Shown: positions 34,156 to 44,097 of the stretch, in pieces | Numbering within the stretch: position 1 is the stretch's first letter | How the letters are laid out: the number at the start of each line of letters is the position of its first letter | Origin: an uncultured Planctomycetia bacterium | GTDB taxonomy: Bacteria > Planctomycetota > Phycisphaerae > Phycisphaerales > SM1A02 | Length of the DNA: 64,000 bases | Assembly (NCBI GenBank): GCA_937871505.1 | Contig: CALMPF010000017.1 | Location: 1-64,000 of the forward strand | Direction of reading: 5' to 3' | Notes under the pieces: generated by a model | What the model saw: only the letters and a program-made list of their open reading frames with translations | Databases searched by the model: none | Told to the model about the DNA's origin: nothing | Translations under genes and position numbers: made by a program

Positions 34156-35568
34156 ATGCACGGTGCACCACTGATGCTCTCCGTCTCGGGCGCCCGCGGC
34201 ATCGTGGGGCGGTCGATGACGCCGCCGGTCGCCGCGGAGTTCGCCGCCGCATTCGGGAGCTGGTTGCGCGAACGGCTTCACGCGGGGCGCGAGGCCCTCC
34301 GCGGGGACGAGCGTCCCTCCGTCTGCGTCGGACGGGACACCCGCCCGAGCGGAGGGCTGCTCGCGGGCGCCGCGATCGCGGGCCTGCGGGCGACGGGCTG
34401 CGATGTCGTCGATCTCGGCGTCGTGACCACGCCCACGGTGGGCGTGATGATCGGCGAGCTCCGCGCCTCCGGAGGCCTCGTCGTCACAGCCTCTCACAAC
34501 CCGATCGAGTGGAACGGCATCAAGTGCCTCGGAAGCGACGGCGCAGCGCCCCCGAAGGCCGAGGCGGATGCGCTGGTGAGCCGGTTCCGCGCCGGCGAGA
34601 TCGACTACGCCGCGAGCGATCGCCTCGGCGGGCTCTCGAGCGCAGGTCACGGCCACGCCGTCCACGTGCAGCGCGTGCTCGGGCTCGTCGACGTGGATGC
34701 GATCCACCGCCGCCGCTTCACCGTCGTCCTCGACTCGGTCAACGGTGCCGGGTGCGTCCCCGGGAGGATGCTGCTCGAGGCCCTCGGGTGCCGGATCGAA
34801 CAGCTCAATGGAGAGCCGACAGGACGGTTCGCCCATCCCCCGGAGCCGACGGAGACGAACCTGACCGGGCTCTGCGCGGCGGTGCGCGCGTGCGGCGAGG
34901 CCGCGGTCGGCTTCGCCCAGGATCCCGACGCCGACCGCCTCGCCATCGTCGACGAGCGCGGAGCCTGGATCGGCGAGGAGTACACCCTCGTGCTCGCGGC
35001 GCGGCGGATGCTCGCGCTCCGCGGGCCGGGCGCGCTGGCGGCGAATCTCTCCACCAGCCGGATGATCGACGATGTCGCGTCCGCCCATCCCGGCGCGAGC
35101 GTCCTGCGCAGCGCCGTCGGCGAGGCGAACGTCGTTGCGGCGATGAAGCGGGCAGGGGCCCGCATCGGCGGCGAGGGCAACGGCGGTGTGATCGTCCCGG
35201 AGGTCTGCTTCGTCCGCGACTCGCTCTCCGCGATGGCGCTCGTGCTCGACTCGCTCGCCGCCGAGGATCGCCCGCTGAGCGCCATCGTCGGCGAGATTCC
35301 CCGCTACGAGATCATCAAGCACAGCTTCGAGATCGCGGCGCTCGGCGGCGCCGAGGCGATCCCGCGACTTGTCGAGCGGGCCCACCGGCGCTTCGCGGGC
35401 GAGCGCATCGACGAGAGCGACGGCATCCGGATCGACGTGGCCGACGGCTGGGTGCACCTGCGACCGAGCAACACCGAGCCGATCGTCCGCCTCATCGCCG
35501 AAGCGCCGACGCGCGAGCGCGCATGGGAGCTCCTCGACGAAGTCGCCGTCGCCGCCGGCCTGAAGTAG
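34156..35568 (+). CDS. phosphohexomutase (phosphomannomutase / phosphoglucosamine mutase type)
   Basis: The 470-residue alpha-D-phosphohexomutase interconverts hexose 1- and 6-phosphates. All four active-site loops are visible: phosphoserine in TASHNP (about residues 113-118), the magnesium loop DPDADR (about 257-262), the sugar loop GEGNGG (about 337-342) and the phosphate-binding RPSNTEP (about 436-442). GEGNGG resembles the archaeal-type GlmM/PMM group more than the E. coli GEQSGH GlmM, so the sugar (mannose, glucose or glucosamine) is uncertain. It would feed envelope polysaccharide and LPS synthesis. A leaderless-type TACCCT precedes the ATG. Confidence 0.88.
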   Translation: MHGAPLMLSVSGARGIVGRSMTPPVAAEFAAAFGSWLRERLHAGREALRGDERPSVCVGRDTRPSGGLLAGAAIAGLRATGCDVVDLGVVTTPTVGVMIGELRASGGLVVTASHNPIEWNGIKCLGSDGAAPPKAEADALVSRFRAGEIDYAASDRLGGLSSAGHGHAVHVQRVLGLVDVDAIHRRRFTVVLDSVNGAGCVPGRMLLEALGCRIEQLNGEPTGRFAHPPEPTETNLTGLCAAVRACGEAAVGFAQDPDADRLAIVDERGAWIGEEYTLVLAARRMLALRGPGALAANLSTSRMIDDVASAHPGASVLRSAVGEANVVAAMKRAGARIGGEGNGGVIVPEVCFVRDSLSAMALVLDSLAAEDRPLSAIVGEIPRYEIIKHSFEIAALGGAEAIPRLVERAHRRFAGERIDESDGIRIDVADGWVHLRPSNTEPIVRLIAEAPTRERAWELLDEVAVAAGLK

Positions 35569-35686
35569 TCGAGGAGCCGCGGAACCGCCGGTCGACCCAC
35601 CCGCCCGATCGTCGCAAGGCTCCCCCGGCGAGCGCGGGGGAGCGGTGCCCGCGGCGCCCGATATCCTCCGAGCCGAGTCGACTTCC

Positions 35687-36670
35687 ATGCCCCCGCTGCT
35701 CACACCGCTTGCGAACTGGGTCCGACGGCAGCCCCTGCTGCGCCGCGCGGCGCACGGGTGCGTGCGGGCGATCCCGGACTCCCGCTGGACGACCACCGTC
35801 GAAGGTCTGGGCCGAGTTCGCATCCGGCTGCGGAGGCACCGCTGGTTCCTCTGGGAGGCCTTCGGCGCCCACGACGGCCCGCTCTTCGCCGCCTTCGACC
35901 GCCTCGTCGTCCCCGGCGATCCGGTCTGGGACATCGGGGCGAACATCGGCGTCTACACCCGCGTGCTGCGCCAGTGGTTCGGGGCCGGACCGATCGTGGC
36001 GATCGAGCCGATGGCGGACAACTTCGCGCTGCTCACGGCGAACATCGCTCTCGGTCCGCGCGCTCCCGGGGAGTCAGGAGGCCCGATGGCGGACGTGACG
36101 GCGCTGCGGCTGGCGCTGAGCGACCGCGCCGGCGAGGAGACGTTGCAGGTCGACGACGTGACGAGCGGCACGGCCGTCCTCGACAGCATCGCCGGCGGCC
36201 ACGCCTCGGCCGGACGGCGCTCGGCGGGGCTACCTCCGGCGATCGAGCGCGTCCGCGTCGAGCGGCTCGATGATCTCATCGCGACGGAGGGCCTTCCCGC
36301 CCCGCGGATGATGAAGATCGACACCGAAGGGGCCGAAGTCCAGGTGCTCCGCGGCGCGCTCGAGACGCTTCGGCGCCATCGGCCGCGCCTCTCGATCGCC
36401 TTGCATGGCGTCGACAAGGCCGAGGGGACGATCGCCCTGCTCGATGAAGTCGGCTATCGAGTCGCTGCGGAGGTGCTCGAGTCGGCAGCGGGCGATCGCG
36501 GCGCCGACGGGCGGCGCCCGACGGCGTGGCGCTTCGTGCGTCGCGGCGACGCCCCGCTCTTGGCGAACAACAACGTGATCGCCGCCGCCGTCGAGGAGTC
36601 GGCGCTGCTGGCGGCGCCTCTCGGCACGCGCCCGCCAGGACCGAGACCGGCGCGGACGGAGCCGCGATGA
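35687..36670 (+). CDS. FkbM-family SAM-dependent methyltransferase
   Basis: The 327-residue protein has the class I methyltransferase SAM-binding motif VWDIGANIGVYT (about residues 80-91), the acidic second-strand VAIEPMADNF (about 105-114) and the FkbM block MMKIDTEGAEVQVLRGA (about 208-224). FkbM enzymes usually O-methylate sugars or secondary metabolites. The acceptor here is unknown, though surface polysaccharide is plausible. The ATG at 35687 is favoured (TATCCT at 35662-35667 would give a leader of about 13 bases), with a GTG 42 bases upstream as the alternative. The stop overlaps murD by 4 bases. Confidence 0.85.
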   Translation: MPPLLTPLANWVRRQPLLRRAAHGCVRAIPDSRWTTTVEGLGRVRIRLRRHRWFLWEAFGAHDGPLFAAFDRLVVPGDPVWDIGANIGVYTRVLRQWFGAGPIVAIEPMADNFALLTANIALGPRAPGESGGPMADVTALRLALSDRAGEETLQVDDVTSGTAVLDSIAGGHASAGRRSAGLPPAIERVRVERLDDLIATEGLPAPRMMKIDTEGAEVQVLRGALETLRRHRPRLSIALHGVDKAEGTIALLDEVGYRVAAEVLESAAGDRGADGRRPTAWRFVRRGDAPLLANNNVIAAAVEESALLAAPLGTRPPGPRPARTEPR

Positions 36671-38085
36671 TCGCGGCGCGACGGGTCGTCGTGATGGGCC
36701 TTGGACGCTTCGGCGGCGGGCTCGGCGTGGTGCGCTGGCTCTGCGAACAGGGCGCATCGGTCGTCGTGACCGATCTGGAGCCCCCGGACGCCCTCGCGGA
36801 GCCGGTCGCCGCGCTGGAGGATCTGCGCCGCACCGGGCGCGTGGAGTTCCGCCTCGGAGGCCACGACCTCCGCGACTTCGCCGAGGCCGATCTCGTCGTG
36901 GCCAATCCGGCGGTGCGGGAGCCGTGGCGCGATCCCTTCCTCGGCGCCGCCCGCGCCGCGCGGACGCCGATCGCCACCGAGATCGGCCTGCTCGTCGCCC
37001 ACCTCGACCGGCGGCGGGTGATCGGCATCACCGGCACCGCAGGCAAGAGCACCACCAGCGCGATGACGGCGCACATCCTCGCGGCGGCCGGCGCCGCCGT
37101 GCGCCTCAGCGGCAACATCGGCGGCTCGATCCTCGGCGAGCTGACGCGGCTGCGTGCGGACGAGCTCGTCGTCCTCGAGCTGAGCAGCTTCATGCTCTAC
37201 TGGCTCGGCGGCGAGCGCCCCTGGCCGGCGGAAGCGGGGCCGGCTCCGCCCCTGCGGGCCCTCGCCCGACCGTCGGAGATCGCCAACCCGCGGGAGTCGC
37301 GGGAATCGGGGGCCTCTGGATGCTGGTCGCCGCGCGTGGCGGCGATCACCAACATCGCGCCGAACCACCTCGACTGGCACGGGACTTTCGAGCACTACCG
37401 CGCCTGCAAGCTCAACCTCCTTCGCGGACAGCAGCCGGGCGATGTCGCCATCGAGGGCCGCAGCGCGATCCCGGATGCCTTCGCCAGGACGCCGCTCGAA
37501 CTCGCCGTGCCCGGCGCGCACAACCAGCTCAACGCGCGGATGGCGATGCGGATCGCCGAGGCGGCTCTCGGCGTGCCGCCGCGCCAGGCGGCCGCTGCGC
37601 TGCGCAGCTTCCCCGGCCTGCCCCACCGCCTCGAGCTCGTCGCCGAGATCGATGGACGGAGGTTCTACAACGACAGCAAGAGCACGACGCCCGAGGCGAC
37701 GCTGCTCGCGGTGCGGACCTTTCCGGAGGCCGGTCGCGTCCACCTCATCGCGGGCGGCTATGACAAGGGATCGGACCTCGGCGCGATTCTCGAGGCGGCG
37801 GGCGGTGCCGCGAGCTTCCACGCCATCGGCGCCACGGGACGGCGCCTCGCGGAGGCCTCCGGCGACGCGGGAAGGCACGCTGAGACGCTCGACCGCGCCG
37901 TCGAGCGGGCGCTCGCACTGATGCGTCCGGGCGACATCCTGCTGCTCAGCCCGGGCTGCGCGAGCTGGGACCAGTTCACCAACTACGAGGCCCGCGGCGA
38001 GGCGTTCCGCCGCGCCGTGCGCGACCGCGCGGGGCGCCGGACGGAGCCGGCGCGGACCGCAGAGCCCGGTCCCAGCGCGCGCTGA
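36667..38085 (+). CDS. murD: UDP-N-acetylmuramoyl-L-alanine:D-glutamate ligase MurD
   Basis: The 472-residue Mur ligase adds D-Glu to UDP-MurNAc-L-Ala in peptidoglycan synthesis. The P-loop is GITGTAGKSTTS (about residues 119-130), where most MurD have GTNGKTT. The metal/ATP region is APNHLDWHGTFEHY, and the C-terminal domain has NDSKSTTPEAT and GGYDKGSD. The Asp of the usual DHLDRH is Asn. About 35 extra Pro/Arg-rich residues lie between ELSSFML and the NHLD block. These are oddities, but the other key residues are present, so an active enzyme is likely. It stands outside any division/cell-wall cluster and is translationally coupled to the FkbM gene by an ATGA overlap. Confidence 0.88.
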   Translation: MIAARRVVVMGLGRFGGGLGVVRWLCEQGASVVVTDLEPPDALAEPVAALEDLRRTGRVEFRLGGHDLRDFAEADLVVANPAVREPWRDPFLGAARAARTPIATEIGLLVAHLDRRRVIGITGTAGKSTTSAMTAHILAAAGAAVRLSGNIGGSILGELTRLRADELVVLELSSFMLYWLGGERPWPAEAGPAPPLRALARPSEIANPRESRESGASGCWSPRVAAITNIAPNHLDWHGTFEHYRACKLNLLRGQQPGDVAIEGRSAIPDAFARTPLELAVPGAHNQLNARMAMRIAEAALGVPPRQAAAALRSFPGLPHRLELVAEIDGRRFYNDSKSTTPEATLLAVRTFPEAGRVHLIAGGYDKGSDLGAILEAAGGAASFHAIGATGRRLAEASGDAGRHAETLDRAVERALALMRPGDILLLSPGCASWDQFTNYEARGEAFRRAVRDRAGRRTEPARTAEPGPSAR

Positions 38086-38195
38086 GTCGGATCGAACCTC
38101 GCGCGCCGCAGGCAGCCGTCTCGCTCAAGCGCCGCTCGGCGGCCTGCGACGCTCCCCATCGCCCTGCCGACCTTCGATCGACCGTCGGAGTTCGA

Positions 38196-38738
38196 TCAGC
38201 CGTCGTAGAGATTGCGCGGCGATCGCGGGCGCTCGCCGCCCTGCGGCCCCCAGTAGTCGGGGCGCTCGTCGGGAAGGTCGTCGGTGCGGTAGCGGAAGTC
38301 GTCGAGCGGCTGGCGCGGCTCGGGTTCCTGCGAGACGTTGACGTCGATCCGCCGCGCCGCCGCGGAGGGCACGGTGATCTGATTGCGCAGGCGCCCGGTC
38401 TGGGTGCCCAGCGGCTGAAGCTCCCAGATCATCCGGTCCGGACGGTTCACCGGGTCGTCGCCGCCGCCGGAGAGAAACTGGAGCGTGAGCTGCTGACCCG
38501 GCGGGATCGCCTGGAACCAGATCACCTCGTTGGTGGCGGTGTTCACCAGCGTCACCGTCTTCGGCATCGTCTCCGTCGACGGATAGGTCCACGCCCCGGT
38601 CGAGGCGGGCATCATCCCGCCCTTCGGGCTGTAGCACCCCGCAGGAAGCGTGCCGACGAGAGCGCCCGCGACCAGCAGCGGGTAATGCGAAGAACGCGAA
38701 CGGCGCGGACGGAGGCGTTCCCAGAGGGCGCGGAGCAT
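38196..38738 (-). CDS. lipoprotein of unknown function
   Basis: The 180-residue protein begins with a basic stretch, a hydrophobic segment (about 19-31) and the lipobox TLPAGC, with Cys35 as the lipidation site. The mature part has a short beta-rich region (TVTLVNTATNEVIWFQ, about 62-77) and an acidic, Pro/Arg/Asp-rich C-terminus that looks disordered. No named domain is recognised. A full promoter is visible on the complement (TTGCCG, 18-base spacer, TACCTT), ending 6 bases before the ATG, so the mRNA is predicted to be leaderless. It is convergent with murD. Confidence 0.75.
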   Translation of the reverse strand: MLRALWERLRPRRSRSSHYPLLVAGALVGTLPAGCYSPKGGMMPASTGAWTYPSTETMPKTVTLVNTATNEVIWFQAIPPGQQLTLQFLSGGGDDPVNRPDRMIWELQPLGTQTGRLRNQITVPSAAARRIDVNVSQEPEPRQPLDDFRYRTDDLPDERPDYWGPQGGERPRSPRNLYDG

Positions 38739-38744
38739 CGGGGC

Positions 38745-38774
38745 AAGGTACTCCCCAGATCGCGCCGTCGGCAA
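38745..38774 (-). promoter_or_regulatory. promoter of the lipoprotein gene
   Basis: On the complement, TTGCCG (38774-38769), an 18-base spacer and TACCTT (38750-38745), 6 bases before the ATG at 38738. Confidence 0.6.
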
Positions 38775-39380
38775 GCGGATGAGCGACCGACGCTGGCGGC
38801 GGGACGGGGACGCGGCACTCTCGCGCGCGAGCGGCGGCGCGGAGCGCGTCCTGAGCCGGAGCGGGCGGACGTCCGGCGAGCGCGGTGCTCGCTCACCGCC
38901 TGAAGCGCGGCGCCGGAGGCGCCCTTGCGATGACTGCAACGTGCTATATTCGAAGAAGTTACGACTCGATCACGCCGCCTTTGCGGCGACTCGCGCGGGC
39001 GGTTCCGCATGGCGCCGCCAGAATCGACCGTGTCCCCGCAGCGACGGTCGACCGAGGAACTGTCAACGCAGGGCTGCGCAACGCCGGGAGCCCTTCGCCT
39101 ATGAGGGGCGCTCCGCATGGGACGCAGAAGTCCCCTTCGGTGAACCTCCGCAGTGGGCAAGCAGCGCCGAGCGCGCGGGGGGCGGCGAGCGGATGCGTGA
39201 CCTCTTTCGCGGCCATCCTCGGAGCGCGGCCATCCGGGCCGCATCCGGTCGTACGCCGCACTCTCAGCCGCCTTGGCGCCAGACTCGGGCCGCGCCGCAC
39301 CCGATCTGCCGCGGTGCCGACGGTCGTCCGAAGCGAGTCCGGTGGGGCACGAGCGGCCCGGCGGGCCGCGCACCAGTGGC

Positions 39381-39425
39381 CGCGGAACTGGCGACCGCGG
39401 AACTGGCGACCGCGGAACCGGTCAT
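39381..39425 (+). repeat. 15-bp tandem repeat, three copies
   Basis: Units CGCGGAACTGGCGAC at 39381 and 39396, and a variant CGCGGAACCGGTCAT at 39411. It shares the GGAACTGG core and period with the array at 25668-25727. Confidence 0.8.
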
Positions 39426-39551
39426 GCACCCGCGCCGAGCTCCCGTCGATCGGGGGATCTGCGGAGTTGGCGGCGACGCGGATGGACGGGAGGACGATCG
39501 ATCGCGGCGCAGCGATGTTCCGAGCCGCGCCGAGAGGCGCGCACGCTGGAG

Positions 39552-39560
39552 TGCTACCGT
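39552..39560 (+). promoter_or_regulatory. extended -10 TGCTACCGT of ispF
   Basis: TGC plus TACCGT (39555-39560), 9 bases before the ATG at 39570. No -35 of note, consistent with an extended -10 promoter and a leaderless or nearly leaderless start. Confidence 0.55.
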
Positions 39561-39569
39561 GCCGCCCTC

Positions 39570-40157
39570 ATGCCGGACCGGTCCGTTCCGACTGAATCCT
39601 CGACCCGCCGCGCGAGCGGCGCCTCCCTGCGGATCGGCCACGGATACGACCTTCATCGGCTCGAGCCGCTTGCGCCGGCCGGTGCGGGACGCCCTTTCGT
39701 TCTTGCCGGGGTCCGCTTCGATCATCCCTGCGGGCCAGTCGGGCACAGCGACGGCGACGCGCTCTTTCATGCGATCGCCGACGCGCTTCTCGGCGCAGCC
39801 GGCCTGCCCGACATCGGACAGCTCTATCCGGACAGCGATCCGGCGCTCGAGAATCTCGACTCGCGCACGATCATCGAGAGTGCCGCGGCGCGGATCGCCG
39901 CGGAGGGGTGGCGCATCGTCAATGTCGACGCGACGGTCGTCTGCGAGCGACCGAAGATCGCGCCGCGCAAGACGGAGCTCGTGAGGTCGATCGCCGGTGC
40001 ATTGAGGATCGACGTCGGACAGGTCAATCTCAAGGGCAAGACGCACGAGCGAGTCGACGCGGTCGGCGAGGGCCGCGCGATCGAAGTGCACGTCGTCGCG
40101 CTGCTCGCCGCGGTCGATCGCGATGCCGGCGGCGGCGGAGGGGCGCCGGATGCGTGA
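39570..40157 (+). CDS. ispF: 2-C-methyl-D-erythritol 2,4-cyclodiphosphate synthase
   Basis: The 195-residue enzyme of the MEP isoprenoid pathway closes CDP-ME-2-phosphate into the cyclodiphosphate. The metal site GYDLHRL (Asp and His, about residues 29-35), the hallmark GHSDGDALFHAIADALLGA (about 61-79) and DIGQLYPDSD are intact, as is the C-terminal KGKTHERVDAVG. The extra N-terminal 20 residues and a Gly-rich tail lengthen it beyond the usual 158. The ATG at 39570 fits the extended -10 promoter. The next gene overlaps its end by 8 bases. Confidence 0.93.
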   Translation: MPDRSVPTESSTRRASGASLRIGHGYDLHRLEPLAPAGAGRPFVLAGVRFDHPCGPVGHSDGDALFHAIADALLGAAGLPDIGQLYPDSDPALENLDSRTIIESAAARIAAEGWRIVNVDATVVCERPKIAPRKTELVRSIAGALRIDVGQVNLKGKTHERVDAVGEGRAIEVHVVALLAAVDRDAGGGGGAPDA

Positions 40158-40746
40158 CTACGACCGCATCGCCGCCGCGATCGGCGCAGCGCTCAAACTC
40201 GAAGGCGGCGTCGGCGCCCCCGGGTTCGCGGGCGACTCGCGCGAACGGGAGCGCCGGATGGCGATCGTCGTCGCGGCGGCGTGGTCGGCGCTCCGCGAGC
40301 AGGGAGTTTCGTGGCTGGGCTTCTACGTCGCTGAGGAGCGCGCGATGGACCCGACGCAGCCGATCGCCGAACCCGCCGCCGGCTCCCCCGGAGGCCCGGA
40401 TCGGCTGATCCTCTCCGCCTGCGCGCCGCGCCCGGCCTGTTCGCCGATCGGCACGCACGGCGTCTGCGGACAGGCGCTGCTCGGCCGGACCGCGCGGATC
40501 GTGCGCGACGTCTCCGACCTCGGCCCGGACTACATCGCCTGCGATCCCCGCGACCGCTCCGAGGTCGTGGTGCCGCTCTTCGACGAGGAGGGCCGGGCGT
40601 GGGCCGTCCTCGACCTCGACAGCCACGACCTCGGCGCGTTCGACGATTCGGACGCCGCAGGACTTCATCGCGTGCTTGCGGCGGCCGGGCTGACGGCGCG
40701 GTGCGAATCCGGGGAGACTCCCGCGCAGGCGCCCGCAACCGGGTGA
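40150..40746 (+). CDS. msrC: free methionine-(R)-sulfoxide reductase (GAF domain)
   Basis: The 198-residue protein is a single GAF domain of the fRMsr type, which reduces free Met-R-sulfoxide with thioredoxin. The fold blocks WLGFYV (55-60), PACSPIGTHGVCG (95-107) and YIACDPRDRSEVVVPL (128-143) are recognisable, and all three redox cysteines are present: Cys97, Cys106 and Cys131. Their spacing differs by one residue from E. coli YebR (9 and 25 here, against 10 and 24). It overlaps ispF by 8 bases and is therefore co-transcribed. It would repair oxidised methionine in the cytosol. Confidence 0.87.
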   Translation: MRDYDRIAAAIGAALKLEGGVGAPGFAGDSRERERRMAIVVAAAWSALREQGVSWLGFYVAEERAMDPTQPIAEPAAGSPGGPDRLILSACAPRPACSPIGTHGVCGQALLGRTARIVRDVSDLGPDYIACDPRDRSEVVVPLFDEEGRAWAVLDLDSHDLGAFDDSDAAGLHRVLAAAGLTARCESGETPAQAPATG

Positions 40747-41075
40747 AGCGCGCCGCGGAGCGGCGAGGATGCGGGTCTCGCAACCGGCCGCTCGCCTCTC
40801 CGGCGCCGCTTCGGGGTGACGCGCGCCGTGCTGGTCGAGGGCGCGCCCCGCGCTGCATGATCGCGAACGGTCCGCCCGGACACGTCGGGCGGGCTCGCCC
40901 CGCCGCAGCGGCGCATGCCGGACGCCCCATCCGGCGTCGTGCGGTCGGTGACGCAGGGTGCGAGGGCCGAACCGCTGACCGCGAGGCGAACGCCCGCTCC
41001 CTCCCGAGGCGGCCGTCGCGCCGACCGCCTCCTCCTTCGCGCGTCGCCGGGCCGCTGGTACATTCTGACTCACAT
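40747..41075. other. 329-base gap with hairpins and the aspA promoter
   Basis: No gene is seen. Inverted repeats CCGCCCG-GACACGT-CGGGCGG (near 40873-40893) and GCCGGA-CGCCCCA-TCCGGC (near 40917-40935) could end the ispF transcript or be regulatory. The aspA -10 lies at the right end. Confidence 0.4.
41056..41064 (+). promoter_or_regulatory. extended -10 TGGTACATT of the aspA operon
   Basis: TGG plus TACATT (41059-41064), with TTCGCG 17 bases upstream (41036-41041). The ATG lies 11 bases downstream, so the leader is predicted to be only about 5 bases. The same string TGGTACATTC precedes the lipoprotein gene at 30632. Confidence 0.6.
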
Positions 41076-42593
<1,518 letters not shown>

Positions 42594-42606
42594 CGGAGCG
42601 CCCGCC

Positions 42607-44097
42607 ATGCTTCTCATCCAGCTCGGGATCGTCCTCGCCTGCATCTTCGTCGGGGCGCGGATCGGCGGCCTCGGGCTCGGGATCGTCCCGGGCTTGGGGC
42701 TCCTCGTCCTGGTCTGGGTCTTCGGAAACGCGCCCAGCGGCCCTCCGGTCGACGTGCTCCTGATCATCCTCGCGGTCATCACCGCAGCGGCGACCCTGCA
42801 GGCCGCGGGCGGGCTCGACTACCTCGTGGCTCTGGCCGACCGGCTGCTGCGGAAGAAGCCGGAGTGGATCACCTTCGTCGGCCCGATCGTCTCCTACCTC
42901 TTCACCTTCTGCGCCGGGACCGGGCACGTCGCCTACAGCATCCTCCCGGTGATCGCCGAAGTCTCGCGGAAGGCGGGCGTGCGACCCGAGCGGCCGATGT
43001 CGATCTCCGTCATCGCCTCCCAGCAGGCGATCACCGCGAGTCCGCTCTCGGCCGCGACGGCGGGGATGATCGCGATCCTCGCGGCCAAGCCGCTTGCGGA
43101 GGCCGGCGGCAACCCCGCGCAGGCGATCGGGCTCGCGGAGATCCTCCTCGTCTGCGTTCCGGCGACCCTCGCGGGCGTCCTGCTCGGGGCGATCTCGGTC
43201 TATCGCAAGGGGGTCGAGCTCGCCGAGGACCCCGAGTACCGGCGCCGCCTCGCCGCCGGCGAAGTTCCAGAGCCGGCCAAGATCGCGGAGCTCTCCCCCG
43301 CCGAGCATGCCAGCGCCCGCCGCGCCGTGGCGATCTTCCTCGGCGCCGCGCTGCTGGTGGTCGTCGTCGGCGTCGTGCCCGGGCTGCGCCCGGCGATCCC
43401 CGCCGACGGGCGCGGCATCTTCCCGATCTTCGGCCCGGGCGCCGCCGCCGCCGCGACTCCCGACGCCGCTCCGCCCGCCAACGCGACCTCGGTCGACGAG
43501 CAAGGCGCGGCCGTCGCCGCGGAGGCCGCCTCGTCGGAACCGATCGGAATGGTGGAGACGATCCAGATCGTCATGCTCTGCGCGGCAGCGGCGATTCTCC
43601 TGGTCACCCGCGCCTCGCCGGACAAGGCGGTCCGCGGTTCGATCATGCGGGCGGGGATCGTCGCGGTCGTCTCGATCCTCGGGATCGCGTGGCTGGGGAA
43701 CTGCTTCGTCGATGAGTTCAAGCCGGAGATCGTCGCCAGGATCAGCGACGTCGCCACCGCCCGTCCCTGGACCTTCGCCATCGGCCTCTTCGCCCTCTCG
43801 ATCCTGCTCTACTCCCAGGCGGCGACGGTCGCGGCGCTGATGGGCGTCGGCGTCGCGATCGGGATCCACCCGATCCTGCTCGTGGCGATGTTCCCCGCGG
43901 TGAACGGCTACTTCTTCCTTCCGACCTACGGGACCGTCGTCGCGGCGATCAACTTCGATCCCACCGGCACGACCCACATCGGCCGCTTCGTGCTCAACCA
44001 CAGCTTCATGCGGCCGGGGCTCGTCGCCACCATCGGGGCCGTCGCCATCGGCATGGGACTCGTGACGCTCTACCGCGCGCTGGGGTGGGTGGGATGA
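42607..44097 (+). CDS. anaerobic-type C4-dicarboxylate transporter (Dcu family)
   Basis: The 496-residue protein has 10-12 predicted membrane helices and strong similarity to DcuA/DcuB: an N-terminal helix pair rich in Gly/Leu, AAGGLDYLV, PIVSYLFTFCAGTGHVAYSILP and SQQAITASPLSAATAGM. Family members exchange aspartate, fumarate, malate and succinate. A variable Ala/Pro-rich loop sits near residues 270-315. It lies 13 bases after aspA and overlaps the porin gene by 4 bases. The context favours aspartate uptake coupled to fumarate or succinate export. Choosing between DcuA and DcuB is not safe from the sequence. Confidence 0.9.
   Translation: MLLIQLGIVLACIFVGARIGGLGLGIVPGLGLLVLVWVFGNAPSGPPVDVLLIILAVITAAATLQAAGGLDYLVALADRLLRKKPEWITFVGPIVSYLFTFCAGTGHVAYSILPVIAEVSRKAGVRPERPMSISVIASQQAITASPLSAATAGMIAILAAKPLAEAGGNPAQAIGLAEILLVCVPATLAGVLLGAISVYRKGVELAEDPEYRRRLAAGEVPEPAKIAELSPAEHASARRAVAIFLGAALLVVVVGVVPGLRPAIPADGRGIFPIFGPGAAAAATPDAAPPANATSVDEQGAAVAAEAASSEPIGMVETIQIVMLCAAAAILLVTRASPDKAVRGSIMRAGIVAVVSILGIAWLGNCFVDEFKPEIVARISDVATARPWTFAIGLFALSILLYSQAATVAALMGVGVAIGIHPILLVAMFPAVNGYFFLPTYGTVVAAINFDPTGTTHIGRFVLNHSFMRPGLVATIGAVAIGMGLVTLYRALGWVG

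Larger units (their letters stand above)
38739..39569. other. 831-base gap with orphan promoter and repeats
   Basis: No supported gene. It contains the lipoprotein promoter at its left end, an orphan plus-strand extended -10 TGCTATATT (38942-38950) followed by a CGCCGC-CTTT-GCGGCG hairpin (38973-38988), and a 15-bp tandem array at 39381-39425. The ispF promoter lies at its right end. A small RNA starting near 38957 is possible. Confidence 0.4.
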
